64,000 nucleotides of DNA from Aplidium turbinatum. Its lineage: Eukaryota; Chordata; Ascidiacea; Aplousobranchia; Polyclinidae. Every line of letters starts with the position of its first letter. Positions within the stretch are counted from its first letter, which is position 1. The DNA is taken from contig OU964921.1 of the NCBI GenBank assembly GCA_918807975.1, positions 23,214,498 through 23,278,497 on the forward strand. The letters are read 5' to 3'. Position numbers and translations under genes: made by a program. Below the pieces are notes generated by a model that ran no database searches, had not been told where the DNA came from, and saw nothing but the letters and a program-made list of their open reading frames with translations. Positions 22,474 through 32,133 of this stretch are shown in pieces.

Positions 22474-22950
22474 ACGTATATACTCGAGTGTAGTTCGAGA
22501 TTTTCGCAAGTGGTTTTCACCTCAAAAAGCCAGGTTCGACTTATACAAGGGACAAGCTGTTTCCAGCTCGGCAGCCTTCAAAATTAACGCATTTTTGCTG
22601 CGGCAAAATTATTGCCGACCTAGATTACTGAGTGTGAAACTGCGTCGGCTGAAGTAAAAGTTTTGAATACGTTTATTTGCCGTGATTCAAACTTCAGTTT
22701 CAAATTTAATGATTTCTTGTCAATTCTAAACTTTATACACTTGTTGAGCAATACGCAAAGGTCAAGAGACAAAAGAGCTGATTTAAGCAATCAATTTTTT
22801 TTTATTTTTGCGTGTATAATCGTTCTTGTTACGTAACATTCCATGATCGTTGAAGTCGATTAGCGGCCGCATAAAACAATGATGTCAGTTTGGCTAGGTG
22901 ATAATAGCGGTAAGTTACTGCAGGCAATATCTGCGATCAAGACCACAATA
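22474..22950. mobile_element. Partial element with CGTATATACTCGAGT end
   Basis: The stretch begins ACGTATATACTCGAGT and contains TGCTGCGGCAAAATTATTGC, a run near TTCCATGATCGTTGAAGTCG, and GCGGCCGCATA. The same blocks occur in reverse order and strand at 31390-31850. It is a fragment of the same unnamed element. The far end was not located. Confidence 0.5.
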
Positions 22951-23599
22951 CCTCAGTCCTCAATCACGGTGTCCTTTCATTACTAAAACCTACTATTATG
23001 ACACAACAACAAAGACAATATCATTCATGAATCTTATTTACTGTACAATGTCTTTGTGATTCAGTGTTCAGAATCGCAAAGACAATGTTCAGTGTTCTTT
23101 TCACTTACTTCATTTTGTCAGTAGTGTGATTTTTAATTGTTTTGGTTTGGCTTATGGCAGGTTGCCATGTCCGATGGAATGAGGCTTTGAATTGCAATTT
23201 TAGTATAAATGTGACAGTTTATCCAAACTGATTTCAGTTCGGGTGGTCTTTTGAAAAAAAGAGTTTTTTCTTCAAACAGAAATCTTCTATACTGTACATT
23301 ATAATTATTTTTCATACTGATTCGAATGTAATAGAGTCCGGATATATTATACAATTTTAAACCTGTGCGTGATCGTGTTTGGAAATAATACAGCACAGAA
23401 ATTTTCGTTGATTAAGCACTGTTAATGCGCAATTTAGATCAAAATCAGGTTGGGAATTTTTTAAATTTAGTATTGAAAAAGTAGGGAGTTTTTAGAATTT
23501 AGTATTGAAAAAGTAGGGAATTTGTGTATAAAAAATGTGTGGGAACCCTGGGCAATGCCTAAAAATTGTTGTTCATGTGTATTGCTGTATTTAAAAATA

Positions 23600-23973
23600 T
23601 CTATCCAGAATTTTCTTGCCAACTGAAAGTATTAAATGCAATAATTCTCATTGTTCAGATGCTTCTCATGTTGCCTCAATAGACTCTTTCTATAATATAT
23701 ATATATTATAACTGATGGTCTCAAAGCAGCTTCTGATAAAATCTTTGTTGATGTAAAGAAGAAATGTAACATATTTTCTGTTCCTGGTTGGAATAATCGT
23801 GTTAAGCAAGCTCATGCTACTGCCAGAGAAAGTTACATCATGTAGGTAAAAAATGGGAAACAGTGAAATGGTTACCTATATTATATGAGTTGATGCAGAG
23901 CAAACAAAAGGAGTTTAAAAAAGCCTTTCACCGTTGTTTGTAATCATGCCTCTGAACAACATAGAGCAAATGT
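23600..23973 (+). pseudogene. LINE linker region, copy in second TTAA element
   Basis: It repeats the start of the LINE segment found at 4731-4370 on the other strand: cognates of NNSHCSDASHVASIDSFYN, FSVPGWNNDVKQAHATARES (here NNRVKQAHATARES) and the AFHRC...NHASEQHRANV stretch. A short TA-rich expansion (near 23693-23712) and other small changes break the frame. Similarity to copy 1 ends near 23973. Confidence 0.7.
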
Positions 23974-24009
23974 GCTGGTAATATTCCAAGTGATGCGCAA
24001 GTTTTTTTG

Positions 24010-24345
24010 AATTCTATCAACAGGGGTGGCCTCCTGAAGCCCAGTGCTGTTGCATTTTCCATTGGTTTGAAGTGTTGGCATGTCTATTGTACTATTTTCT
24101 CGACTCCTCACTTGAAACATTGCTTTCTTTCTTGTGCTAATCATAGAACCTGTTTTATGCATGTTGTTATACAGCTACTTGCTAAGGATTGTGAGGCTGG
24201 CAAAATCTCTACGGATTGCCTTACATGTGAATCCGGGCAGTGCTCAGTCAGTGATTTAATTGCACGTTTCTTCAACTGTATGTCGAAAAATCTTGTTTCC
24301 GACATGTCTGCCATTGACCGAATGACCGTAAGTCATCCGACACGA
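24010..24345 (+). pseudogene. P/THAP-type transposase C-terminal fragment
   Basis: The frame reads NRGGLLKPSAVAFSIGLKCW, then CANHRTCF near its middle, and VSDLIARFFNCMSKNLVSD near the end. The GGLxxPS motif and the following H-rich stretch are typical of the last part of THAP9-like and related transposases. It lies directly after the broken end of the TTAA element. It is best read as the downstream piece of the transposase whose THAP exon is at 16800-17244, with the middle lost. No stop-free link exists. Confidence 0.5.
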
Positions 24346-24709
24346 TGAAACGAATGAAACTTACCGGACAGTTCCAAAAGTAAATTCCAAAATTTTCAAA
24401 ATGTGTTAACATATTTTTTAATTGTGTAATATTCATACAAGCAGCTTTTTCCGCAAATATATTATCAGACTTGACACTAGAAACGTGCTTGCAAGTCTAT
24501 TATTCAGATTTTGCTTGATTTCTCCATGGCTAAATTCCAGCTTTGGCACTTCTTACCTAAGCTTAACGGTAAATTTTATTAGAATAAAAGTATCTTGCTT
24601 TTGTTTATTGCTACTGTTCACTGTTGTTTTCATTCGTCATATCTCAAAAGTTTAACTGTTGCTTTGTTTCGGTGACTCATTTCACATATCGCCGCTTTAA
24701 TTCAAGACT

Positions 24710-24985
24710 GACTTAAGTCCACTTTTCATGATTTTGACTTTTTTGCATTTTTTTGCTAATTGGACATAAGCCCATGTTATGAGCAATTTGCTAAGCTGTA
24801 CCTGCCTTAAAACCAGAGATACTGTAGGCTTATGTCCACACATTTTTCCAAGTTTTAATAATTTATAGACTTATGTCCATGCATGGACATAAGATAAATT
24901 TTTTTATAAAACATTTGGACTTAAGATATTTTTGTGGACTTATGTCCAAAAACTATCAGTGTAATTTTAGTTGTAAGTCCATTAC
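24710..24985. repeat. Left subterminal iterons of the 4.4-kb transposon
   Basis: ACTTAAGTCC, GGACATAAG, CTTATGTCC, CTTATGTCCATGCATGGACA (a palindrome), GGACTTAAG and GGACTTATGTCC occur within about 270 bp in both orientations. Matching sites lie near the other end (28818 ACTTATGTCC, 28868 ACTTAAGTCC, 29062 GGACTTAAGTC). Repeated subterminal motifs of this kind usually bind the transposase. Confidence 0.75.
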
Positions 24986-25514
24986 CAATTACTGGCAACT
25001 AGTTAAGCTTGCATTGTATCAACATCATAATAACAATCACTTTGCCTTGCAACAAAACTACAGCAGTTGGCCTGCAATTCAACTGGCAGCATGGCAAGTA
25101 CGGTTTAATTGAACAGTCGTATGCACATTGTATCTATGCGTTCGGGGCTTTAAGTAACTTTCAGATTGTACACCTGTACGTAACATACGAACAGAAACCA
25201 CACAGTCTTGCCATGATCTCTTAGGTAATAGATATTTTATACCAATACAGCATCAGAAAAGGTTGTTGGCTATACCTCCTAGCAGGGAAAACGTTCTTTC
25301 ATGACAGTATGATACAGGAATGAATCAGTCATTTGTTTGTAACATCTTTAACATTTTTTGACAATCATTTCTACTTATAGCCTACCCCTACCTATGGTCA
25401 TGGTATTTACAGCAGCCTATACCTGAATTATGTTGATGATTGCAAATATAATAATGTGTTGTTTTTAAATAGGTTGTAGTATTTTAGAGTATGGTAAGAT
25501 AATAACTTAGGGCA

Positions 25515-27110
25515 GTGAAAATGGAAATAGCAGAAAGCTCAAAAGGTGCAGGTACGAGAAGTTGGATGTCAAGCACAGATAAAATAAAAGCGAATGATTG
25601 CATATTTGTTCAAGCTGATTTATTCAACAAAAGTGATGTAGGACCAAAGTATACAGATGGCTTATTGTACAAAGAAAAGTCTCTCCTCAAAGGAATTGTG
25701 TTGAGTGTATATAGTAACACACTGAGGGTAAAATTTCTGATAGATAATGATGTTACATCCATCAACAAAGAATATGCTATAACAGAACAAAGACTTGGTG
25801 ATCAACAACAAAAATTTATTCTTCCAAAAACAAGCGATATTGATGATGATTCAGATATGGATCCTGCTTTTGTGCCACCTTCAAAGCCCCATAATCATGC
25901 TGTTACTGATGTGGAAGTTACTGCCAATGTCAACACAGAAGAAGAGGAAGTGTTTCTTAGTGAAAGTGGACAACATTTATTTAAAGCTATGATAGATGAA
26001 AGAGATTGTGGTACAGTTCACGGCGTACAAGTTCAGTCCTTTGAAAGGCGATATTTTATTACAGAAGTGCTAAGTGATGCATACTTGTGGGAACGTTTTG
26101 ATGAAGATGTACACTGCAAGGGAAGTGCAATACTTTGGAATGAAAGTGCTGTTTCAAAGGGTGATTTGAAGTATGGAGTTGAAGGAAGACCTCCGACTCC
26201 ATTGGAGAAAAGAAAGCGCAAACGGAATGAAGCAGAGTGGAAGAAAAACGTTTTAAAAAAAAAGAGACAAGCAGGAGAGCAATACAGTTATAAATCAAAA
26301 TGTGGTCAAGATTTCGTGAAATCTGCTAGAGCAGTAAAGCAACCATGCTTTGGAATCTGTAAAAAGAAATGTGCAGAAAACATTACAGAAGAAGAAAGAA
26401 AGCTAATCCATGACGAATTTTGGGAATTATCTAATATAGGCATAAAACGCACATTTTTAAGTCAATTAATTAATGTGTCAAAAAAGAAGAGAGAAAGGAA
26501 GCGTAAGAACCCGAAAGGAAAGAGACGTAACCGACAGTTCACAAGAACCTACTCCTTGATTAAACCCAACAGCTCAGGCACAAGTACATCAGTACCAGTA
26601 TGTCAAAGTTTCTTTCTTAATACACTTGATATTTCAGAAAAGATGGTGAGAACAGTTATCCAGAAAACATCAAAGAGTGGAGCTATTGAAGGAGACTTGC
26701 GTGGTCAAACATCGGATCACAACAAGATAGAAGAAAGCAGAATCAACACTATCAAGCAGCATATTCTGATGTTCAAAACTGTTGAATCCCATTACATCAG
26801 AAAAGAATCAAATTGTGAATACTTGCCAGAACACTTAAATATTGCAGAGATGCATAGAATGTATATTGAATGGTGCAGTGAACGTAAGTTTCAACCAGAA
26901 AACTATTCCACGTATTACCAAGTATTAACCCAACAATTCAATCTGAAATTTCACAAACCGAAGAAGGATCAATGTGATAGCTGTGTTGCTTTTGCTAATA
27001 CTCCAGAACATCTTGTTACCGATCAAATGAAGGCTGATCAACAAAAACACCTTGCTGAAAAGCAACTTGCAAGAGAGCATAAAGAAAAAAATGAAGAAGG
27101 AAGCTTCTAA
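25515..27110 (+). CDS. Transposase of unnamed family, N-terminal part (531 aa)
   Basis: The frame starts with an ATG in a fair context. It has an N-terminal domain without known motif (residues 20-110), an acidic linker (about 115-145), and a conserved block with GRPPTPLEKRKRKRNEAEWK (about 220). A Cys block follows (QPCFGICKKKCAENIT, about 275-290), then QSFFLNTLDISEKMVRTVIQ (about 365-385) and KKDQCDSCVAF (about 490). I know this domain order from uncharacterised repeat-encoded proteins in many invertebrates, where it precedes an acidic-triad domain. Here that domain is in the next frame. A run of seven A (27085-27091) lies where the frames part, so one base lost or gained there explains the split. 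Confidence 0.75.
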   Translation: MKMEIAESSKGAGTRSWMSSTDKIKANDCIFVQADLFNKSDVGPKYTDGLLYKEKSLLKGIVLSVYSNTLRVKFLIDNDVTSINKEYAITEQRLGDQQQKFILPKTSDIDDDSDMDPAFVPPSKPHNHAVTDVEVTANVNTEEEEVFLSESGQHLFKAMIDERDCGTVHGVQVQSFERRYFITEVLSDAYLWERFDEDVHCKGSAILWNESAVSKGDLKYGVEGRPPTPLEKRKRKRNEAEWKKNVLKKKRQAGEQYSYKSKCGQDFVKSARAVKQPCFGICKKKCAENITEEERKLIHDEFWELSNIGIKRTFLSQLINVSKKKRERKRKNPKGKRRNRQFTRTYSLIKPNSSGTSTSVPVCQSFFLNTLDISEKMVRTVIQKTSKSGAIEGDLRGQTSDHNKIEESRINTIKQHILMFKTVESHYIRKESNCEYLPEHLNIAEMHRMYIEWCSERKFQPENYSTYYQVLTQQFNLKFHKPKKDQCDSCVAFANTPEHLVTDQMKADQQKHLAEKQLAREHKEKNEEGSF

Positions 27111-28008
27111 CGATGCATCTGTTCTTACTGCAGGATTCGATTTCCAGAAAACATTGCTTTCACCTCATGGAAAAGCATCTTCATTTTATTACAGTTTAAG
27201 GTTGAAAAATTACAACTTTACTGTGACTAATTTGAACTCTATGCAAACTACTTGCTTTTTGTGGAACGAATGTCATGCAAGAAAAGGTTCTTGTGAAGTA
27301 GCATCATGTCTTCTAAGTTTTTTATCAAAAGCAAACACCAATGGTGCAAAGAAAATTCACTTATTTTGTGATCGATGCTGTGGCCAGAACTGTAACTGTA
27401 TGGTTTATATCATGTTGGCTATTGCTCTCGAGATTTATGGCTTTGATGAAATCACCTTGAACTTTTTGGTATCTGGGCATAGCCAAAACGAAAATGATAC
27501 AGCCCATTCAATCATAGAACGTGCTGCAAGCAAAATGACCATTTACACTACTGCACAATGGGAAACTTTGATTATGACTGCCTTCAAAAAGCATCAACCA
27601 ATTGTTGAATGTCTGCAACATAGTGATGTGATTGATTTCAAAAGCAAGGATTTCACTCAGTTTTCGAAAATGATGAAAGCCAATGTCAATGATGGCAATG
27701 GAGAAAGAATCTACTGGTCCAAAATTATGCAACTAAAATTCACCAAAGCAGAGCCAACAACATTTTTTATAAAATACAGCTACAGTGAAAGCACATTCAG
27801 AAAACTAGACTTAATTGTTCGAAAATCCAGAAAGACGAAGCTGAGCACTACCACTATGCCAAGGTTATATAAATCTTTTCCTGGCACTTCAATGGATAAG
27901 AAGAATGATTTGAAAAAACTCTGCCTCAAAGGCTTAATTCCAATTCAACATCACGACTTCTTTCGAAATCTTCCGGTCACTCCCAACAAAGACAGTATTG
28001 AAGTATAA
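27052..28008 (+). CDS. Transposase of unnamed family, catalytic part (318 aa)
   Basis: Coding sense begins near residue 14, in the region overlapping the previous frame; the ATG at 27052 is probably not a true start. Candidate catalytic acids are D30 in TAGFDFQKTLLSP, D107 in HLFCDRCCGQNCN and D149 or E156 in VSGHSQNENDTAHSIIE. The order, with a D-x-CCGQN motif in the middle, fits an RNase-H-fold DDE/DDD nuclease. A C-terminal basic segment follows (RKSRKTKL, near 260). There is no internal stop. The frame lies wholly within the 24685-29098 TIRs. Joined with the previous frame it would be about 840 residues. Confidence 0.75.
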   Translation: MLKSNLQESIKKKMKKEASNDASVLTAGFDFQKTLLSPHGKASSFYYSLRLKNYNFTVTNLNSMQTTCFLWNECHARKGSCEVASCLLSFLSKANTNGAKKIHLFCDRCCGQNCNCMVYIMLAIALEIYGFDEITLNFLVSGHSQNENDTAHSIIERAASKMTIYTTAQWETLIMTAFKKHQPIVECLQHSDVIDFKSKDFTQFSKMMKANVNDGNGERIYWSKIMQLKFTKAEPTTFFIKYSYSESTFRKLDLIVRKSRKTKLSTTTMPRLYKSFPGTSMDKKNDLKKLCLKGLIPIQHHDFFRNLPVTPNKDSIEV

Positions 28009-28800
28009 TTTTATAAACTAGGCTCAGAAATAAGTGATAGCGCTTCTTTGCAGACACTTTTGATTTAAAGACTTTATGCATATTGATGATTAAAGAAGTT
28101 ATACATAAAGTTATGCATATTGATAACGCATCATTCTGTTATGCCCAGTGAACTTGTCAATGTCATTATGCAGTATGGTGGTATATATAAGTTGTGCCAG
28201 TTAATAAGTGAAGTGAATGAAAGCGCATTGAATTTAGCAAATATGAAAAAAATTGAGGAAATTTAATAAGGAGATTGTGCTGGTGAATTGTAACGAGTTG
28301 GCAATAGTGGTAATTAATGAAGTGCAGTGGATTTAATAAACAAATTAAGTGCAGTAGTTACTATGTGCAATAGTTGAGTTAACAGTGGTAGTTGTTTAAG
28401 TACGGTACATTAAATTCAATTACAGTGACTACAGGTTGAATTGCACTAACTGTAGTCTGTATGAAATGGCAATATGTTAATTGAACAGAGAAAGATAATT
28501 CAGCACAACTAGTCAACTACACAGCAGTTTTACTCTCTTTTGGGAAAATGTTGCAAATTCACAGTTAGTGTGAGAGTTTGCTAAGAAGAAGAGTTTTTTG
28601 GAAGAGTTTGTGTCAGTGTGATTGAATAATTAAATTTGTGATAAAGAAATTTTGAACATGAAAGTTTGAGTTAAAATTACGTTATTTTGCTGTATGCTAT
28701 GATACTTTACCTCTAAAAGTGATTCATCAAATGAAAATGAATGATGCTGCACTGGTATTAAACAATTCATTCGTGTTTTTCTGCATGTAGGTATCTTAAC
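28009..28800. other. 3' non-coding part of the 4.4-kb transposon
   Basis: AT-rich sequence after the transposase stop. It has repeated GTGCAGTRG-like words near 28330-28360. A TATATAA near 28181 and several AATAAA-like words (28342 among them) could serve in transcript ends. No coding frame was seen. It leads into the right subterminal iterons. Confidence 0.4.
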
Positions 28801-29098
28801 CTTAAGGATAAATAAGACTTATGTCCATTTACATAAAAATGAATCAAAAATATTTCAGAGCAAGAAAGACTTAAGTCCAACAACATACAAAAAAAAATTG
28901 ATGGCACCACCTAGTGGCAAATTCTTCGGTGATTTTTGTGGACCAACATATTGCCTATCACTGGTAAATAGTAAGTCTCTGTGTGCACATCCATGTCAAA
29001 GAAATTTGTTCAGTTGTACAGGCAAATGCAGTTATTTGCAATTATCTCAAAATGCTAAAAATGGACTTAAGTCAGTTTTGAATTCAAGCGGCGATATG

Positions 29099-30900
29099 AT
29101 GGGACGTTCATTGTTTACTTTCATTCTTTTCTTTTCGAAACAGCAAATAAACGGTCAAACTTTGCAACCGTGTCGTTCGTTGTTGCTTCTGGCGTATCCA
29201 TATGCTTATGAATTTAGATGCATTTAATTAACAGGCTAACAATGAAAGGAAAATAAACATTTTCTGTTATGACACTCTTTTATGTGGTTCCAGCTGTCTA
29301 CTGCAGTGCATCTGTAATTATACTGTAGATCAAATGTGAAAAAAAATCTGGTATTACAGTTTTTGCACTTTTTTGAAATCGCGTACATCGTTGACTATAT
29401 ATTGTGACGTCACATTGTAATGCATCCTTTATGACGTCACGTAATGACCGACGCAAGACAACTCTGAATTTCAGGGTTTAATATTGTAACAATTTTAAAA
29501 TCTTAAATGATTTTAAACACCAGTGGTTAGCCGAGGTTACGAACGCAAAAGTTGCACCACTCTTGTAAAGCCGCGTTTAAACGCTCCAATCCTTCTAATT
29601 CAGTGATCCATGAATAGACCCAACGGTTTTCCTACATAATCACTAATTCTGCTGCATACATTTTTCTCTTTGCCAGTGTTTGAAACGGTGACAGTATCAA
29701 ACACAACTTCTACAATGTTATGTCAGGCTATAAGATTCCTATAGCTCTACAATTTCATTGCTTTGGCATTCTCCGGTTGAATTTTATTGTTATATAAACC
29801 TGGCTTTGTTTAACGTCAATGTCATGTGTGACGATTTTGTCCTCTCGAATTGCCTTTGAAATGTCATCACTATAGCGACCTTGCGGAACGTCACTTGTGA
29901 CGCATTCGTCTTTTGATACTCAATTCTATCATCCAGCTGCAGCCGGCAAATGTGTGCTCGTCACTAGTCAGCCATTTTGAAAAATAACTTGTCTATTGAT
30001 AATGTCAGTATGATGAAAGACATGAAGTATAAAATAAATGTTGAAGGAAGGGTCCTCAAGTAGCTTAAAAAGTGCCTGTTTTTGGTAAAAAAAAAACAAG
30101 ATGTTAATTTCAGATCAATTGAGGACCCCTTAAATATTGAGCTAAAGTTGCACACCTGCAGAAAGTTTCTCACCAATAGGCATCACATTAAAGGTGGGAG
30201 CAAAAAGCTTACCATATCGATTAAAAAGTAAGACTCTAATGTATACGCATTACGCACGTATGTAAATTTTTGGTTCATGCATGCAAAAGTTTACTCACCA
30301 TTTTTGCGGTTTACATGTCATTTTAAACATTAAAAACCTTGGTGGTATTTGTATATATATCAGGAACAGTCAATTTTGATTAAGTTAATATTAACAGCAC
30401 TTCATACGCGCCGACTTCCGGGGGGCGGCGCTCCCCATAAATTTATGGTTGAGGGTCAACAAAAATAGCAATAACAAGTGGTGTTTCAAACAAGCACTTC
30501 AAAGATGAAACACTTCGCAAAAAAGATTTAGATCATTTAAACGGACTTAAAGAATGTCGAAAGCGTGAAACAGCCTACGTTGCTCTTGCCTGCAAAACAG
30601 CAGCTGATCACATGGCTTTCTCTGGAACGTGAATTACTACTGAGATGCGCATGACACGCACGCCCACAGTCACACACCGCGCGTGAGGCGCAACTTCAAA
30701 GTCAAAACACGTGGTAACGAAATGCGAATGCGAGGTTGAATGTTTATTCTCTTTCACGAGTTATCCAAACGCCTGTTAGATTTTCTGTGACTTCAAACAT
30801 GAAATCGATTTTAGCAAACTTATTGAGTTGAAACTATGACAACGAATAATTACGTGAATACAGCTTAAAGAAAAAATGCATTATTCAAAACTGTCATTCC
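29099..30900. other. Stretch without assignable gene
   Basis: Two TGACGTCA-type words lie near 29405 and 29432. The segment 29565-29625 resembles, in reverse, 13150-13200 (AATTAGAAGGATTGGAG is shared). 30405-30450 is a G/C-rich hairpin-prone stretch (CCGGGGGGCGGCGC). A polypyrimidine run followed by CAG at 29680 precedes a short open segment, but no donor or domain supports an exon. Confidence 0.4.
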
Positions 30901-30929
30901 GTGTTTTGCTTCAACAAGCACTGTATTTA

Positions 30930-31850
30930 TGCAACAATTACGATCTCGTGTATAAGTCGACCCCCTACTTTTGAGCTAAAAATCGGTGATATTTCCTTTT
31001 CCCGTGTATAAGTCGAATAGCTTATTCCCGAATCTCGACACTACCATTCGATGGTTCATCTAGTATTGGCATTGACATACGGTGAGGAAATTTCAAAGTA
31101 GAGCGTAGAGTAACTTACACTGCTGCTGGAATAGTTATGTAACACTATTCACAGCAATATTAAGTAAACCAGATAAATTAGACCCACTATTTTCAACGAG
31201 GTGTGCCCCGCTGTGAGATCATTTATGATTCAACAGAACGCATTGTTTTGTTTGCAATGTGTGAGAATTAAATCGAAAACCGATGAAAGAAAAGGTGTTT
31301 AATGGTCTTGGTCGCAGATATTGCTTGCATTAACGACGTCTCTTGCCGTCTTACAGACTACCACTATTATCACCTCTGAGCCAACCTGAAATCATTGTAT
31401 TATGCGGCCGCTAAGGTTTGACATCGACTTCAACGATCATGGAATGTTACGTATGGCAATAAGAACGATTATAACCTACACAAAAACAAAAATGATCTCT
31501 TAAATCAGCTCTTTCTGCTGTTTTGTCTCATGAGCTTTGTATATTGCTGAACAAGTGCACAAAGTTTAGAATTGACGAGAAATCATTAAATTTGAAAATT
31601 AAGTTTACAAAGTTAAATTTGTAAATTAACTGCAAATAATCGTATTTAAAACTTTTACTTCGGCCGACGCCACTTCACAATTCGTAATCTACGTCGTCAA
31701 TGATTTTACCGCAGCAAAAATGCGTTCATTTTGAAAACTGCCAAGCTGGTGACAACACCTTGTCCCGTGTTTATAGTCGAACCTATCTTTTTGCGGTGAA
31801 AATCACTTGCGAACATTTCGACCTATACTCGAGTATATACGGTATTTGAT
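30930..31850. mobile_element. Unnamed element with GTATAAGTCGA ends
   Basis: The left part repeats CGTGTATAAGTCGA (30951 and 31002). The right end is ACCTATACTCGAGTATATAC (31829-31848). Interior blocks near 31400-31740 match 22590-22900 in reverse, including GCGGCCGC and the run near GACTTCAACGATCATGGAAT. It is non-coding, so a non-autonomous element. The superfamily was not decided. Confidence 0.55.
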
Positions 31851-32133
31851 AAAAGACTATAAGAATTTCGATAAAAAAACAGAAGAGAAAAGTAATTAGC
31901 AAAGCGAGCGAAACGAGGTCAATAAAATTGATAGCGGGTTTCTACTCTGCTTGAGATCATAATTTTTTGCTTTTTATTTCGATAATTTTTGCTGTCTTGA
32001 TTGTTGTTTTTCACTCGCACGAAAAGGAAATGAATCGGCTTGTTTTCCAACTGTTCCAATTATTAGCTAACAATATCAAAATTACAGTTTGGGTAGAGAG
32101 GTAACTCTTTTAAACCATAAACAGACATAACTC

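Larger units (their letters stand above)
17795..23550. mobile_element. CAGGGTTCCCAC element, 5.76 kb, 6-bp duplication
   Basis: The ends are CAGGGTTCCCACGCA (17795) and TGTGTGGGAACCCTG (to 23550). GGCAAT flanks both sides (17789-17794, 23551-23556). The uninterrupted sequence in copy 1 of the TTAA element (near 4775-4790) shows that GGCAAT is single at the empty site, which proves the insertion and the 6-bp duplication. Subterminal runs of AAAGTAGGGAATTT-like text lie at both ends. No transposase of its own remains; it is filled by later insertions. IS3EU is one superfamily with 6-bp duplications; I am not sure of the assignment. Confidence 0.85.
17249..23973. mobile_element. TTAA-flanked TIR element, copy 2 (right end lost)
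   Basis: It begins AGTGCCTCTGACAGGT after TTAA (17245-17248). The first 546 bp repeat 5321-4775 in reverse with few changes, including the TTTACCTAAGATACC stretch. A 5.76-kb element interrupts it at 17795. After 23550 it resumes through the LINE linker region until about 23973, where similarity to copy 1 stops abruptly. The expected terminal ACCTGTCAGAGGCACT was not found, so the right end was deleted. Confidence 0.65.
24685..29098. mobile_element. 4.4-kb TIR transposon with two long reading frames
   Basis: The ends CATATCGCCGCTTTAATTCA (24685) and the complement of CATATCGCCGCTTGAATTCA (ending 29098) continue into A(G/A)ACTGACTTAAGTCCA, giving about 42 bp of imperfect inverted repeat. No convincing target duplication is visible. 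Subterminal regions on both sides carry iterations of ACTTATGTCC or its variant ACTTAAGTCC. Between them lie 25515-27110 and 27052-28008, which together look like one transposase. This is the most complete mobile element in the window. Confidence 0.8.

Noticed and set aside
29640-29760. Possible ectodomain exon after CTCTTTGCCAG
   Set aside because: The acceptor is good but the open segment is short, has no convincing donor and shows no receptor motif.
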